A DNA stretch of 64,000 nucleotides from Leishmania mexicana MHOM/GT/2001/U1103. Lineage: Eukaryota; Euglenozoa; Kinetoplastea; Trypanosomatida; Trypanosomatidae. Position numbers and translations under genes: made by a program. The notes beneath the pieces were generated by a model. That model was given only the letters and a program-made list of their open reading frames with translations. It was not told the origin of the DNA and did no database searches. Each line of letters starts with the position of its first letter. Position 1 is the stretch's first letter. Location of the stretch: the NCBI RefSeq assembly GCF_000234665.1, contig NC_018310.1, positions 372,001-436,000 on the forward strand. The letters are read 5' to 3'. Shown here one piece after another: positions 38,876 to 48,677 of the stretch.

Positions 38876-39834
38876 GCGCTCCACCACTCCCCACCCCACC
38901 CTTGCTCTCTCTCTAGCTCCGTCGACACGTGCTTGCACTCGAACTGATGTAAAGGCACGCATTGCGCGCGCATGGCCGTTGCTGTTGCGCCGTCTCGCTC
39001 CCGTTTCTCCGCGCGCTCGCCCTTCCTTCCACTTTGCCGGGCAGACGTGCTGCAGAGGCCCGAAAACATAGCCCGGCACGAGAAGAGGCAAGGCGAGCGG
39101 CTGCGCGTGTGCGTACTTGGGCCAGTCTCTCGGAGAGCGACGCCTGGGCGGGAGGGGACGTGTGAAGTGGATCACCGCCGCTGATAGACACCCCCGTTCC
39201 TTAGCAGACGTAGACGTTGCTGTTTCGATCCTTGCGCATGTCACGCTGATGGGCAGCACATGAACACACATACACGTTGCGCCCATGTGCACGGCTGCCT
39301 CAGTCGCGTCACATCGTCACCCACCCCTGCCATCGACGTGGCTGTGCCCTTCCTCCTCCCGACTCCGTCTCGTGCAACACCAGCCATGCAGACCGCCGGA
39401 ACCACTTCGCCATTGACTGATAGGCGCGGAGGACGCGGCAAGGCGGGGATGAGGGGAGGGCGTTCGCGCACAGCCCGCGCATGGAGACAAGAAACACGCA
39501 AAGTAACAGAGGTAGCCCGTCGTGGTCCTCGCAGCTGCCGCGTGCGCACGCACTGCCACCGTACCTCGCCGCCACCCATCTCCCTCCAACCTGTATCCTC
39601 TTACCTTGTACCTTGTCGCCCACGCCGCGTGCAACCACCACATCATCGCACCAATGAACCACCACCACACCAACGATTTCGTAACTTGAACTGAACGGGG
39701 CTCACGGTGCCACAGCTCAGCTCATCCACAGCATCCGTGTATTCTGCCTTCTGCCCCAGTCTCTCGCACTCGCCTCCCGCCTCCCTCTCTCCCTCCCTCT
39801 GTGCTCTCCCCTCTGCCGCACTTCGCTATCAGCC
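38876..39834. other. Spacer between docking-like gene and PDI
   Basis: No gene is seen. AG 39757-39758 after a C/T-rich stretch is the likely SL acceptor. A second long C/T tract (39775-39815) ends at AG 39831-39832, only two bases from the ATG, and is probably too close. Confidence 0.55.
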
Positions 39835-40236
39835 ATGTCGCTTGTCCGGAAGACACTCGCCGTCCTGCTGACGGTCGCCCTCCTTGCCGCCTGCGCGACG
39901 GCTGAGATGGTCGAGCTCAACCCGGCGAACTTTCACAAAATCGTGAAGGACCCGTCGAAGAACGTCTTCGTCATGTTCTACGCTCCGTGGTGTGGGCACT
40001 GCAACAACATGAAGTCGACCTGGCTGGAGCTGGCGGACAAGTACCCCATAATGGAGGACGTTGTCATCGCCCGCGTCGACGCGAGCAAGTACCGCGGCAT
40101 CTCGAAGGAGTTCAACGTCCACGGGTTCCCGACGTTGAAGTTCTTCTCCAAGAAGAACAAATCGGGTGAAATCGAGTACGAGGGCCCGCGCGAGCTCTCC
40201 GCCTTCGTGTCATACGTCTCGGCCAACAAGCAGTGA
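39835..40236 (+). CDS. Small secretory-pathway protein disulfide isomerase (single thioredoxin domain)
   Basis: A 133-residue protein. Residues 1 to about 23 are a signal peptide (KTLAVLLTVALLAACATA). The rest is one thioredoxin fold with active site WCGHC (Cys53 and Cys56), the PDI-type CGHC rather than the thioredoxin CGPC, and the cis-proline loop GFPTLKFF near residue 98. It should catalyse disulfide formation and isomerisation in the secretory pathway. It ends SANKQ without a KDEL-type retrieval signal, so secretion or retention by a partner is open. A one-domain PDI of about 15 kDa is known in Leishmania. Identification is secure. Confidence 0.95.
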   Translation: MSLVRKTLAVLLTVALLAACATAEMVELNPANFHKIVKDPSKNVFVMFYAPWCGHCNNMKSTWLELADKYPIMEDVVIARVDASKYRGISKEFNVHGFPTLKFFSKKNKSGEIEYEGPRELSAFVSYVSANKQ

Positions 40237-42314
40237 GGCGCACCGCCGCAACGGTGCACACCTTTGCCAGGCGCTCACTTCGAGCTCAGGCGCGAGGGCA
40301 GAAGAGTGTCAGAGCAAGACGATGCAACAGGGGAGGGGGCGAGGAGGGGCGGCGTGGGGGTGGCCCGGTGAGGTGCGGCGATGTGGGTCACACGGCGAGG
40401 ACAGGCAGGACGTCCCCCTTTAGTGGCATGGGCCGCAAGACACCGGCAGGCCAGCGGGCCGACGCACCGTATGCGTGCGGGTCTGCATGTGCGTATGGGC
40501 CTATGTCCTTGACACCCGTCCAGGAGAGACCTTCGCTGCCTACGCACTCCCTTATCACGCGCATCCCTGCCATCAACGCATCGCCCGCTCGTCTTCCCCA
40601 TCCCGCCTGCTCTCCCCCCCCCCGCGCCCTCCTCCGACCATCGCGGCGGCACCGCTCTGCCTGCTTGGCGCCACTCTGCCTCCTCTTCTTCTGTATTCGT
40701 TATGTTCAGTGGTCTCCTCATCGACGTCTCCTGCACACACGCGCGCGCACGCCATGGGGACGAGGTGCGCACGGGTGAATCCTCTGGTGATGGGGATCGC
40801 TGCGTGGCCGCCCCTGCACGCGAGGCGCCGAGGGCCGGATGCCTGCTCGCCTCATCTCGCGGAGGTGTGCACCTGCAGTCGGATGAGTGGGCAGGAGATC
40901 TACTCCGAGAACGAGAGAGGAGAGGCAGGCAGCCGGCACAGTGCTTCCGCCTGCCTGTGCGAGCACTTGCTCGCAAGGTCGTGGTAGGAGGTCATCGGAT
41001 AGCATCTTCATGTGTCTGTGTCTGCCTCTCTCACTCGGCCGACACGGCCCTCTCCCGTTCTCGCTCCCTCGGCTGGAGTCCATCGCGCGCCCACATGCTC
41101 CCTCGAGCCACTGCTGGATGCTACACCCCCTCCCTTACGCATCTCTTGCCCCTCCCCGTTCTCCTTCCACCGCCTGCACAACATTCCCCCAAGTAAGCGC
41201 GTGCGCATGCTCGATCCTCTCGGCGTGTAGCCCTACCACGAGCAGGCCAACACGTATGCACCTGCAGCCACAGCTCATCCTCGTCGTCTAGGACGGAGCC
41301 CGTCCTGCCGTCGAATCGGGGCCAGGGGTCGTACGCGCTCCTCTCGCCCTTCCTTGACCCTTCTTTCGCGTACGTGCTGCGCGATCGGCGCCAGGCGGAC
41401 CTGGGCGTGGACTGCATGGCGTGATCCACAGCGAGCCGCGTCCAGGGTCCTGCTCAAGGGCAGACGCGGTGGGCGTCCGTCGTGCGGGTAGCAGGTGGTG
41501 GCCGTCTGGGCGCATGCCGGATGAGCTCGAGGAGGCGGTCGGCCAGCCTCGGGTGCAGAGCCCTCTGCAGTCTTCTAAGCTCGGCCTGGGTGTGTCCTGC
41601 TACTCCCTCTGAGTGGTTTTACGCCGCGGCACTCCAGACTGTGGCGTGGAGACACTCCCCATGGGTTCTCTGGAGGACTCGATGGTGCAACTCGGGGAGG
41701 GGGGGCGGTGGCGCCCTTCTCATGCTTCCAGCACCTGTGCCTCACCAACGCCTGCCTGATCGGATACCAGAGATGCCGCGCATGTTTCGCGCACATGCAT
41801 TCGTGGAGGGGTCCATTGATATGGGTGTCTCTCTCTTCCGCATACTTGTCGAAGCGGCGGCGTGGTTCACGGTGAGCGGGTGCAACCCCCCTCCCCCAAC
41901 CGTTACCTAACATCTCTTCGGCTCGGCACCGGCGGTAGGCTGCCTGGCCTCCCCAGACCGTGTGTGTGTGTGTTGGGGGTGGTAGTGGGAGGTGCCCGGA
42001 CTGTGTGCTACCATTGTGGGTCGGTCTGTATTCGCATGGACGCGCACCTGTCTGCAAGCGCGAAGAGGCACACTGCGGACCCTCGCCGGCCCGACGGCCA
42101 CCCCTCTGTTGTTACGGCCGTGGCGCCCCCCCCCCCCCACCACCACTCTCTCCTCCCTACCACCGGATCACCCTCCTCCTCCTCCTGTACTCTTCCCCAC
42201 ACCCCCGTAGAACATAGAGCAGTCGCCGCACCGATACAAAGACGGAGACCGACGATAGAAGTGCCCGCGTAGACGACAGTATCCCATTACACCCACGCAC
42301 ACGCATCGCCCGTG
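40237..42314. other. Long spacer between PDI and AlkB-like gene
   Basis: This 2.1 kb stretch has no intact gene. Fragments at about 41230-41890 read like broken protein-coding sequence and are listed separately. A C13 run lies at 42127-42139. The tract CCTCCTCCTCCTCCTGTAC (about 42172-42190) leads to AG 42209-42210, the SL candidate, with no ATG before 42315. Confidence 0.55.
41230..41890 (+). pseudogene. Possible decayed coding region
   Basis: Short protein-like stretches occur in different forward frames: SYALLSPFLDPSFAYVLRDR with RQADLGVDCMA (about 41325-41424), RMPDELEEAVGQPRVQSPLQ (about 41511-41570) and PEMPRMFRAHAFVEGSIDMG (about 41768-41830). They have no shared frame or start. They could be remnants of a lost gene or chance. 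I do not recognise a family. Confidence 0.25.
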
Positions 42315-43319
42315 ATGTGGACGGCTGTCGTAGCATCAGGCGGGGCCAACAAAGGGAAGCCGCCCACAGCGTTGTCGGCGGCGGGGTGTGATGGAAAGCC
42401 GATGACCACGGCGAGGCCGCAGGTCCCAAGGGCTAGAGATGGGCTGTGGCAATCCTCGCTGCTGCGCCAGCGCGTCGCCGCCGGGGCTAGCTTCGAGAAC
42501 GTAGCGCTGTCCCACGCCGCAGACATTCTGCGCTCCGAGTCGGCCCGTGTGGACGCGCAGCTGGTCGACGACTTCAGCGCCATTTTACGCGGCAACGTCG
42601 TGTACATCCACAACTTCATCTGCGACGAGAAGGACATGGGGCTCTACAACTCCCTCAAGGAGGAGCTGGTCGCGGCGACAGGCGCCACGATGCTCGGCAG
42701 CGGGGGTTTGATTGACTGGAGCAAGCACCAAGTCTTCGATAACCCGTCCGACATCAGCCAGACCTTCAACGACATCATCGACATGCTCGCCGAGTACTTT
42801 GACGTTGACGTGTACGCCACGCGGCTGAACTACTACCGGGACGGGACCCAGTGGAAGCCTCAGCACCACGACAGCCACGCCTACGGCGGCCGCGCGCTTC
42901 GCGAGGACTTCACGGTTGGCCTGTCGCTCGGCGCAACGCGCAGCCTTCTCTTTGTGCACGAGGCTTCGCAGCGCGACTTCAATTTTCCGCAGGTGAACGG
43001 TGACTGCTTCGCCTTTACGGGGGAGGTCAACAACCTTTTTACCCACGGCGTGCCGCGCGTGCACACGCCAACGGGTGATCGCTTCAGCATCATTGCCTGG
43101 GGGCGGCGTCGCACGTTGAACGAGCGCAACGGTGGCGTGCCGAGTAGTGCGGCGGCGCAGGTGAACGGGCGCCACATCAACACCATGGAAGACGCCATTG
43201 AGGCGGCGAAGCAGCTCGTGGCGGCGAAGCCACCGCCGTGCACCTCGGGCGACGCGAGCAGCGGGGAGCTTGCCGCGGCCCCACGACCGGCAAAGCGTCC
43301 CAAACGCCGCCTCCAGTAG
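42315..43319 (+). CDS. AlkB-like 2-oxoglutarate/Fe(II) dioxygenase
   Basis: A 334-residue protein. The iron site is visible: His184-x-Asp186 in QHHDSHAY and His244 in NLFTHGVPR. Arg256 and Arg264/265 in RFSIIAWGRR sit where AlkB proteins bind 2-oxoglutarate. NYYRDGTQWKPQHHD matches the NxYxxG...HxD strand-loop of the family. AlkB enzymes oxidatively remove methyl groups from nucleic acids or proteins; the substrate is unknown. The N-terminal 60 residues look disordered, so a later start (for example the Met at 42402) is possible. The 3' flank contains a SIDER-type repeat. Confidence 0.88.
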   Translation: MWTAVVASGGANKGKPPTALSAAGCDGKPMTTARPQVPRARDGLWQSSLLRQRVAAGASFENVALSHAADILRSESARVDAQLVDDFSAILRGNVVYIHNFICDEKDMGLYNSLKEELVAATGATMLGSGGLIDWSKHQVFDNPSDISQTFNDIIDMLAEYFDVDVYATRLNYYRDGTQWKPQHHDSHAYGGRALREDFTVGLSLGATRSLLFVHEASQRDFNFPQVNGDCFAFTGEVNNLFTHGVPRVHTPTGDRFSIIAWGRRRTLNERNGGVPSSAAAQVNGRHINTMEDAIEAAKQLVAAKPPPCTSGDASSGELAAAPRPAKRPKRRLQ

Positions 43320-44604
43320 CCACGGCGTGCAGGGCGGATAGTGAAGCGTCTTGCAAGGTCCTCTGTGCTGCTCTCTGTGCCCCTCCCGCAACGCATATTG
43401 CGCGCGCAAACACGCACACGCTATGATGATGTGGCGGAGACACGCCTCTCCCTGCGCGGTATCTCGGCGTCCAGCGCCTGCGACGCGGGGAGGCCAGAGC
43501 GGTGTGGCGCTACGCATGTCGGCCGTCGGGTCCGGAATGGCGTTGCGTCGGAGTCGCCCGTGACCGCGGACCCGCTTGTGTCCCCCGTATGACAGGCGAC
43601 GTGTCCGCGTGACTCGAGCCCATCCCACCCCCGGCCTTCACAGTGCCCACTGCTGGTGTGGCGGGGGTTGCGGGCAGAGGTTGTGACAGGGGCCGTGCTC
43701 CGATGGCTGCGTCGGCGCACTGCTGTGCCGCGTGTGTCTGCGGCCGGGCGTGGAGTGGCGTGGCGTTGAACTCGTGCTCTGTGGCAGAGACATGGGCCAC
43801 ACGTTGGACGCAGCACGGTAAAGGCACAGCGACGCGTGGAGGGTGAGCCAAGAGAGGGGGAAGGCTGCCGCAGGAGCGGACTGGCGGGCGGGCGGGCGAA
43901 GGAGTCGTGTGCGGACTTCTGCGAGTTACGCCCCCACCGCCTCCCTCCACAGCAGACAACTGCAGCCCGAGAGAGCGAGAGCGAGGGAGACGGAGGGAGG
44001 GTGGCGGACTCTCGCATGGCACGAGCTGTAGCCACGCCACAGAAGGAGAGGGAGATGTCAAGGCCACGTAATGTATCGAAAGGCGCCGGCGCAGCGGCTG
44101 CTTGCCAGCGCTTCTCCGCTGCCGTCTTGCAGACTCGGCAGCGAACATGTTGAGACGAGGGTGGAGAATGGATAGCTGTGGGGACATGCGAGGCGCCCCT
44201 CCCCCCTCCCGCGCCCCATTTTAACGGGCGCCTCTGTGGCCACAGGGTGTTGATGGCGAAGTGCGTGGCGGTCGATGCTGTTCTTTCCGTGCTGACAAGG
44301 AGAGGGAGGTGCTTCATGGCGCAGCAGGGCACGTCCATGGCCCAGCACCGCCTTCCCTGGCCTCCTTACGCACATGTCTGTTCATCTCCCGCACCTCTTC
44401 GTCCACTGCACCAGCCTTACGCTCTCTCCATCTCCTCCATCACGGTGCCAGCGCGTACACACAAAACCCGCACCTTCGCTTGCTCGCAGAGCTTTCGATA
44501 GACTGTCTCGTGCACGACGTGGACACGTTGTCATTCCTCGCTGGCGCGCCGTCTCTCCCTCTCCGTTCTCGTCACCGATCCCCTGCCTTCACCGCCCACC
44601 GTCA
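43320..44604. other. Spacer with SIDER-type repeat between AlkB-like gene and DERA
   Basis: No gene is seen. It contains the first SIDER-type repeat (about 43488-43808) in the AlkB-like 3' flank. A C/T stretch before AG 44450-44451 is the SL candidate for DERA; no ATG intervenes before 44605. Confidence 0.6.
43488..43808 (+). mobile_element. SIDER-type short retroposon-like repeat, copy A
   Basis: Shares a 306-base core (43488-43793) with copy C at 59182-59487, with four substitutions and no gaps by eye, and about 240 nearly identical bases with copy B. Its position in a 3' flank, its size and its non-coding nature fit Leishmania SIDER elements (degenerate short relatives of ingi/DIRE retroposons). 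SIDER2 copies in 3' UTRs are known to lower mRNA stability. Assignment to SIDER is from memory of the family, so the element name is less certain than the repeat itself. Confidence 0.7.
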
Positions 44605-45450
44605 ATGTGCGATCACCAGTCGACTGCGAAGGTAGACCTCGAGATGCTCTCGCGCCCTGGGCGCAAGGGCGAGCTCAACGACAAGATCCTCCAGCGCGTC
44701 CGCTTCCTCGCGGCGGAGCTTCGCCTCCCCGAACTCGAGGCGAAGTTCGCACACTTGAAGGAGAGGGGCGGGGCCTGGCGCATCGGCAGCGCTACCGACA
44801 ACGTCGATCTATCCGCATACATCGATCACACCCTACTCAAGGCGGACGCCTCCCACGCGGCCATTGCGCAGCTGTGCGAGGAGGCAAAGACGCATCACTT
44901 CAAGGCCATCTGCGTGAACGGCTGCCACGTGGCTCGGTGCGCGCAGCTGTTGGCCGGCTCGGAGGTGCGGCTGGGGTGCACCTGCGGCTTCCCGCTGGGC
45001 CAGATGACGCCTTCCATGAAGGCGGCCGAGGCGGCCGAGGCGATCTCGAGCGGGGCACATGAGGTGGACATGGTCATCAACGTCGGCGCCCTCAAGAGCA
45101 AGTGCTACCTCGACGTCTTCAAGGACATCAAGGGCGTCTGTGATGTGTGCGCGAACACCGGTGTCGTGTCGAAGGTCATCCTCGAAACCTGCCTCCTGTC
45201 GGAGGAGGAGATCATGGACGTGTCCATCATGAGTGTTGCGGCCGGCGCGACCTTTGTGAAGACCTCCACTGGCTTCAGCACGACGGGCGCAACCCCAGAG
45301 GCAGTCGACATCATGCTAGCCGTTGTCGGCAACACAGCTTCCGTGAAGGTGAGCGGCGGCGTGCGGGACCGTTCAACGGCGATGCAGTACGTTCAAGCCG
45401 GTGTGAAGCGCATTGGCACGAGCTCTGGTATCGCCATCGTGTCGCCATAG
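44605..45450 (+). CDS. DERA: Deoxyribose-phosphate aldolase
   Basis: A 281-residue class I aldolase that splits 2-deoxyribose-5-phosphate into glyceraldehyde-3-phosphate and acetaldehyde, salvaging deoxynucleoside sugar. The TIM barrel begins at YIDHTLLK (about residue 72). The Schiff-base lysine is Lys219 in FVKTSTGF, with Lys248 in VKVSGGVR and Asp155 in EVDMVINVG. These correspond to K167, K201 and D102 of E. coli DeoC. The N-terminal extension of about 65 residues is longer than in bacteria. The upstream open frame has no codon bias and the SL candidate lies 155 bases before this ATG. Identification is secure. Confidence 0.96.
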   Translation: MCDHQSTAKVDLEMLSRPGRKGELNDKILQRVRFLAAELRLPELEAKFAHLKERGGAWRIGSATDNVDLSAYIDHTLLKADASHAAIAQLCEEAKTHHFKAICVNGCHVARCAQLLAGSEVRLGCTCGFPLGQMTPSMKAAEAAEAISSGAHEVDMVINVGALKSKCYLDVFKDIKGVCDVCANTGVVSKVILETCLLSEEEIMDVSIMSVAAGATFVKTSTGFSTTGATPEAVDIMLAVVGNTASVKVSGGVRDRSTAMQYVQAGVKRIGTSSGIAIVSP

Positions 45451-47223
45451 TGCAGCAGGCCCCCCCCCGAAGGCCATCGGCATGCAGCGCGAGTCGGTCC
45501 CGCCCGCGCACCACCGGCACACGTTGATGCGGCGCCAGGGGGGACTGCACCAGCTCTTTGGTGCAGCGGCACGCCGCGGCCGCGTGACGTTACGTCTTCA
45601 GCAACGCATACGAAAACGCTTACTTTCTCTGTCCAACGAACCAAACATTTTGAGCGTCGATGACGATACGCCCGACGCGGAGGCCGCGAAACGCATGAGC
45701 TACCGCATCGACAGCGCGGAGGTCCCTCGACGCATGACGATCGTTACCCGCTTCCGTCTCGTGGCCCCGTACTGCCACAGCTGACTGAGACTTCAGTCAA
45801 CGTCGTCTGCCGCGGCGGGCACGCGCGCCGTCGTCCTCGTCCCCACGGCAAACCGTTACGGACGACGGTTAGGGCGGCACCGACGTGGGGAAGGTGCCGC
45901 GTCGGCCACCGTGCTCGCGAAGTTCGCCGGTCTCCACTGCCCCCCCTGCGGAGGACAGCTTGTGCTTCTCCGAGGCTCACTACGAAGCACTGGAGCGTTC
46001 CGCATCAGCTGAACCGTCAAACAGCAGCACGAGTGCGTCGCCTTCACCTGCACCGTCCAATCCTTACCGGGCTGCGGTGGATCAGTGGCGGCGTGCGTGA
46101 GGGCTCTTCAGCAGCAGTCTCGACTCATGCAGAGGCGGCGGTAGTGCTCCAACAGGGCATGGTCAAGAGCGCCCACTGTGATGCGGCATGCCGCATTGCC
46201 GAGTACTAAGCAGACCAGGGCGCCGATTTCCATGCTCTGGGGGTCACCCTTGCGGAGTTGCAGCAGCAGGTGCGGGTGACGACAGCCACTCGTCAACCTT
46301 GAATACCCGGACTCACGATGCGCCACGCGACTGAGGAAGCAGCCCCCCTCCCCTCCCCCACCCGCTGCCGCACTGCCGCACCCCACGGCACGCGCCAGCA
46401 GCGGCGGTAGTGTACGTGGCGGGTTTGGTGGATAGCCAGAGGCCGAGGGCTGTGCCGCTGCTGCGGCTGGTTGCTGCAGCCCGGGCACCCGAGCACGTCG
46501 ACAACGCCATGCAGACAGGCATGTCGTTAGACTGGGTGCAGGTTCCGCTTCGGAAGGCCCGCGACGTGCCTCGATGACTGGCGCGTCGTGAAGGGGAGGC
46601 GGAGCTCTCTCGAGTCGATGGCGCGGAAGCAATGAGGTGGCTTTCCACTTGCCTCACAGACTCGCGAGCCGCCACCTTTGCCTGGGCGCTTCTACACACC
46701 ATTGCGTCCGCGCGAGGCGGTGGGGAAGGAGGCCAGGGAGCGCCGTGCGACACGGAGAGAGGCACCGCTGCCGCATCCGTTTTGTTAACGTTTTATGTTT
46801 CCGTCCTCCTCATCGGGGCACGCGTCTCGCACACTCAAGATGAACAACTCAAGCGCCCTCCCCTCCTCCCCCCTCCCCACAGCAGAAGCTTCAAGCCCGT
46901 CTGTCCATCGCTGTGCTTTCCGGGACCACGTGCGCACAAGGCAGCCGCCCTCGACCCGACCGCTCGTCCAACCTCTGCCATCGTCGATGCCTCACTCCTC
47001 TGTGCTCTCGCCCCCCCCAGTGGCCCTCTATTTCCTTCGCTGCCACTCCCCATTCTGAGCGCGCGAAACGGTCTGCCGCCGCGCTGCACTACTTGACTCC
47101 ACTGTCGTCTCCGAAAACCACGCCGACCAACACAGACGGGGGCGCGTACAGCCGCGCGCTGGGCGGACGTCGCCTGCGGCGACCGAGAGGCAAGAGTGAG
47201 CGACGGCCATTCTATCGTGCACA
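45451..47223. other. Spacer with gene remnants between DERA and SNase gene
   Basis: No intact gene is seen. Most of the left 1.3 kb looks like decayed coding sequence (separate entry). The right part is an ordinary C/T-rich trans-splicing region: the tract at about 47025-47055 leads to AG 47058-47059, with no ATG before 47224. Confidence 0.55.
45482..46780 (+). pseudogene. Degenerate protein-coding remnant, family not recognised
   Basis: Protein-like stretches run in order but in shifting forward frames. From 45482 a 100-codon frame ends at 45784 (SNEPNILSVDDDTPDAEAAK). ATVLAKFAGLHCPPCGGQL (about 45900-45962) shifts into CFSEAHYEALERSASAEPSN (about 45963-46022). EAAVVLQQGMVKSAHCDAAC (about 46130-46195) continues past a TAA at 46207 into ADQGADFHALGVTLAELQQQ. 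A third block from about 46407 to 46780 keeps one frame with a single TGA (LVAAARAPEHVDNAMQTGM; AMRWLSTCLTDSRAATFAWA). Stops and frame changes argue for a dead gene, or for several sequencing errors. The CPPCGG could be a zinc-type cluster. Confidence 0.5.
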
Positions 47224-47898
47224 ATGGGAAACTCGTGTTGTCGCGACGAACACCAGACGGCCGGGAAGTCTGCCGCAGTGGTGCAGGGAAGCCTTGCACT
47301 CTTCGATGCACTGCCAACTGGTGTGGAGGAGGCAACGGTGGACCACGTCTACGATGGTGACACGCTCACCATTCGCGAGCACAACCGCATGCGGGTACGG
47401 CTGGTTGGCATCGATGCGCCGGAGCTGACGGAGCGGGAGCCCTACGCGAAGGAGGCGGCCGACTACGTGAAGAGGCTATGCCCGGCAGACGCCAAGGTGT
47501 GGCTGAAGACGCCGCACGGCGGCCAGAAGGACCGGTACAACCGCATGCTCTCCCTTGTCTTCGTGTCGAACCCGTCTGGCGGCCCTGGCTTTCTGTGCGT
47601 GAACGTCGCCGTCGTTGAGCAAGGCCTTGCCACCTTCTACTCCCCCGCCGGCACCCACGTTGACCTTCGGGACCAGCTGCTCAAGGCACAGCAGAGCGCC
47701 ATCCAGCGTAAGGTGAACATGTGGAAGAGGCAGAACGGTCGCAAGAAGGTGTTCTGCACGCCGAAGGGTATTGCCTTCCACACCTCTGACTGTCTCACTA
47801 TCCAGCAGACAAGCTCGAAGAACTTGCGAACCGTTTCGGTCGAGCAGGCGCTGTTCAAGGGCTACAGCCCATGCCGCGTGTGCAAACCGCAGCGGTAA
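47224..47898 (+). CDS. Staphylococcal-nuclease-like protein with predicted dual N-terminal acylation
   Basis: A 224-residue protein. Residues about 35-175 are a thermonuclease (SNase) fold with its active site intact: Asp44 and Asp46 in YDGDT, Arg59, Asp64 and Glu67 in RLVGIDAPE, and Arg107 in DRYNRM. These match D19, D21, R35, D40, E43 and R87 of S. aureus nuclease. The N terminus MGNSCC predicts myristoylation at Gly2 and palmitoylation at Cys5/Cys6, so membrane anchoring is likely. Residues about 177-224 form a small His/Cys module (FHTSDC ... GYSPCRVCKP) like the zinc-type tail seen on some bacterial SNase and secreted proteins. It should cut DNA and/or RNA with Ca2+; its compartment is inference. 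Confidence 0.93.
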   Translation: MGNSCCRDEHQTAGKSAAVVQGSLALFDALPTGVEEATVDHVYDGDTLTIREHNRMRVRLVGIDAPELTEREPYAKEAADYVKRLCPADAKVWLKTPHGGQKDRYNRMLSLVFVSNPSGGPGFLCVNVAVVEQGLATFYSPAGTHVDLRDQLLKAQQSAIQRKVNMWKRQNGRKKVFCTPKGIAFHTSDCLTIQQTSSKNLRTVSVEQALFKGYSPCRVCKPQR

Positions 47899-48677
47899 CG
47901 TGCCGTGACCTCTACGAGCGGTGCGCTGCTGTCCTGTGTGAGCACGTGTGTACACGAATCAAGAAACTCTGAAGCGGATGGACGGTGTCGTTGGTGTCAG
48001 GTGTGTGTGTGTGTGCGGAAGAGGCACACAGTGGTGCGAGTAAGCGCGGTGGGGGAGGCCTGTCTACCCTGGCGCACCGCTGCACACACTGCTCTCCCCA
48101 CCTATCGACATGCTGTGCTGCCGAATCGCGGCGTACAGCATGGGGGCCTGCGTGCCCGTGTGTACTTTTATTCTTTGCTGTCATGTGTTGCCTCGGCTGC
48201 GAGTACCGCCGCGCCTCTGCACAGTCATCCCCACGACGCGTCTTCAGCCCTGCCCAACTCTCTGTCTCTCGTGCGTGCTCCCTCCTCATCCTGGGAAGCG
48301 ACCCTCACGAGCCCTCCGTCGGGTCGTCCGAGGAGGTGACCCGCCGCGCCTGCCTCCATCGCCGTCCGACCACTATGCGTGAGAGCTGTAGAGGTGTGTG
48401 TGTGTGTGTCTCACGCGCTAGAGGTGCTCTCGTTGTTCTCAGCTCGCCGCTGCATGCTGGACTTTTCCCTTATTACCCACTCGCTGCTCTCTTGCACCGG
48501 CGCGAATCGCACCCACCGCCACCGCCCACACTGTCGTTGCCTCTCTCAGCCCGCTCTTGCTCTCGCGCGCTTTCTCTCGGTGCCTCGTCTCCTCCGCTTG
48601 CCGCTGAGCCAGACGTGTCCATTGGCCTGCCTCCCCCCTCCCTTTCCCCAGCGTTTCATCTCCCGCTTCGCTTCTGC
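47899..48677. other. Spacer between SNase gene and coiled-coil gene
   Basis: No gene is seen; the coiled-coil gene's frame is open through this spacer but without codon bias. The SL acceptor is 27 bases before the next start. Confidence 0.6.
48650..48651 (+). promoter_or_regulatory. Candidate SL trans-splice acceptor of coiled-coil gene
   Basis: AG directly after CTCCCCCCTCCCTTTCCCC. The first ATG downstream is 48678, which rules out the open frame extending back to 47985. Confidence 0.6.

Noticed and set aside
42585..43628. 347-codon open frame on the - strand over the AlkB-like gene and repeat A
   Set aside because: Antisense shadow that continues into the SIDER-type repeat.
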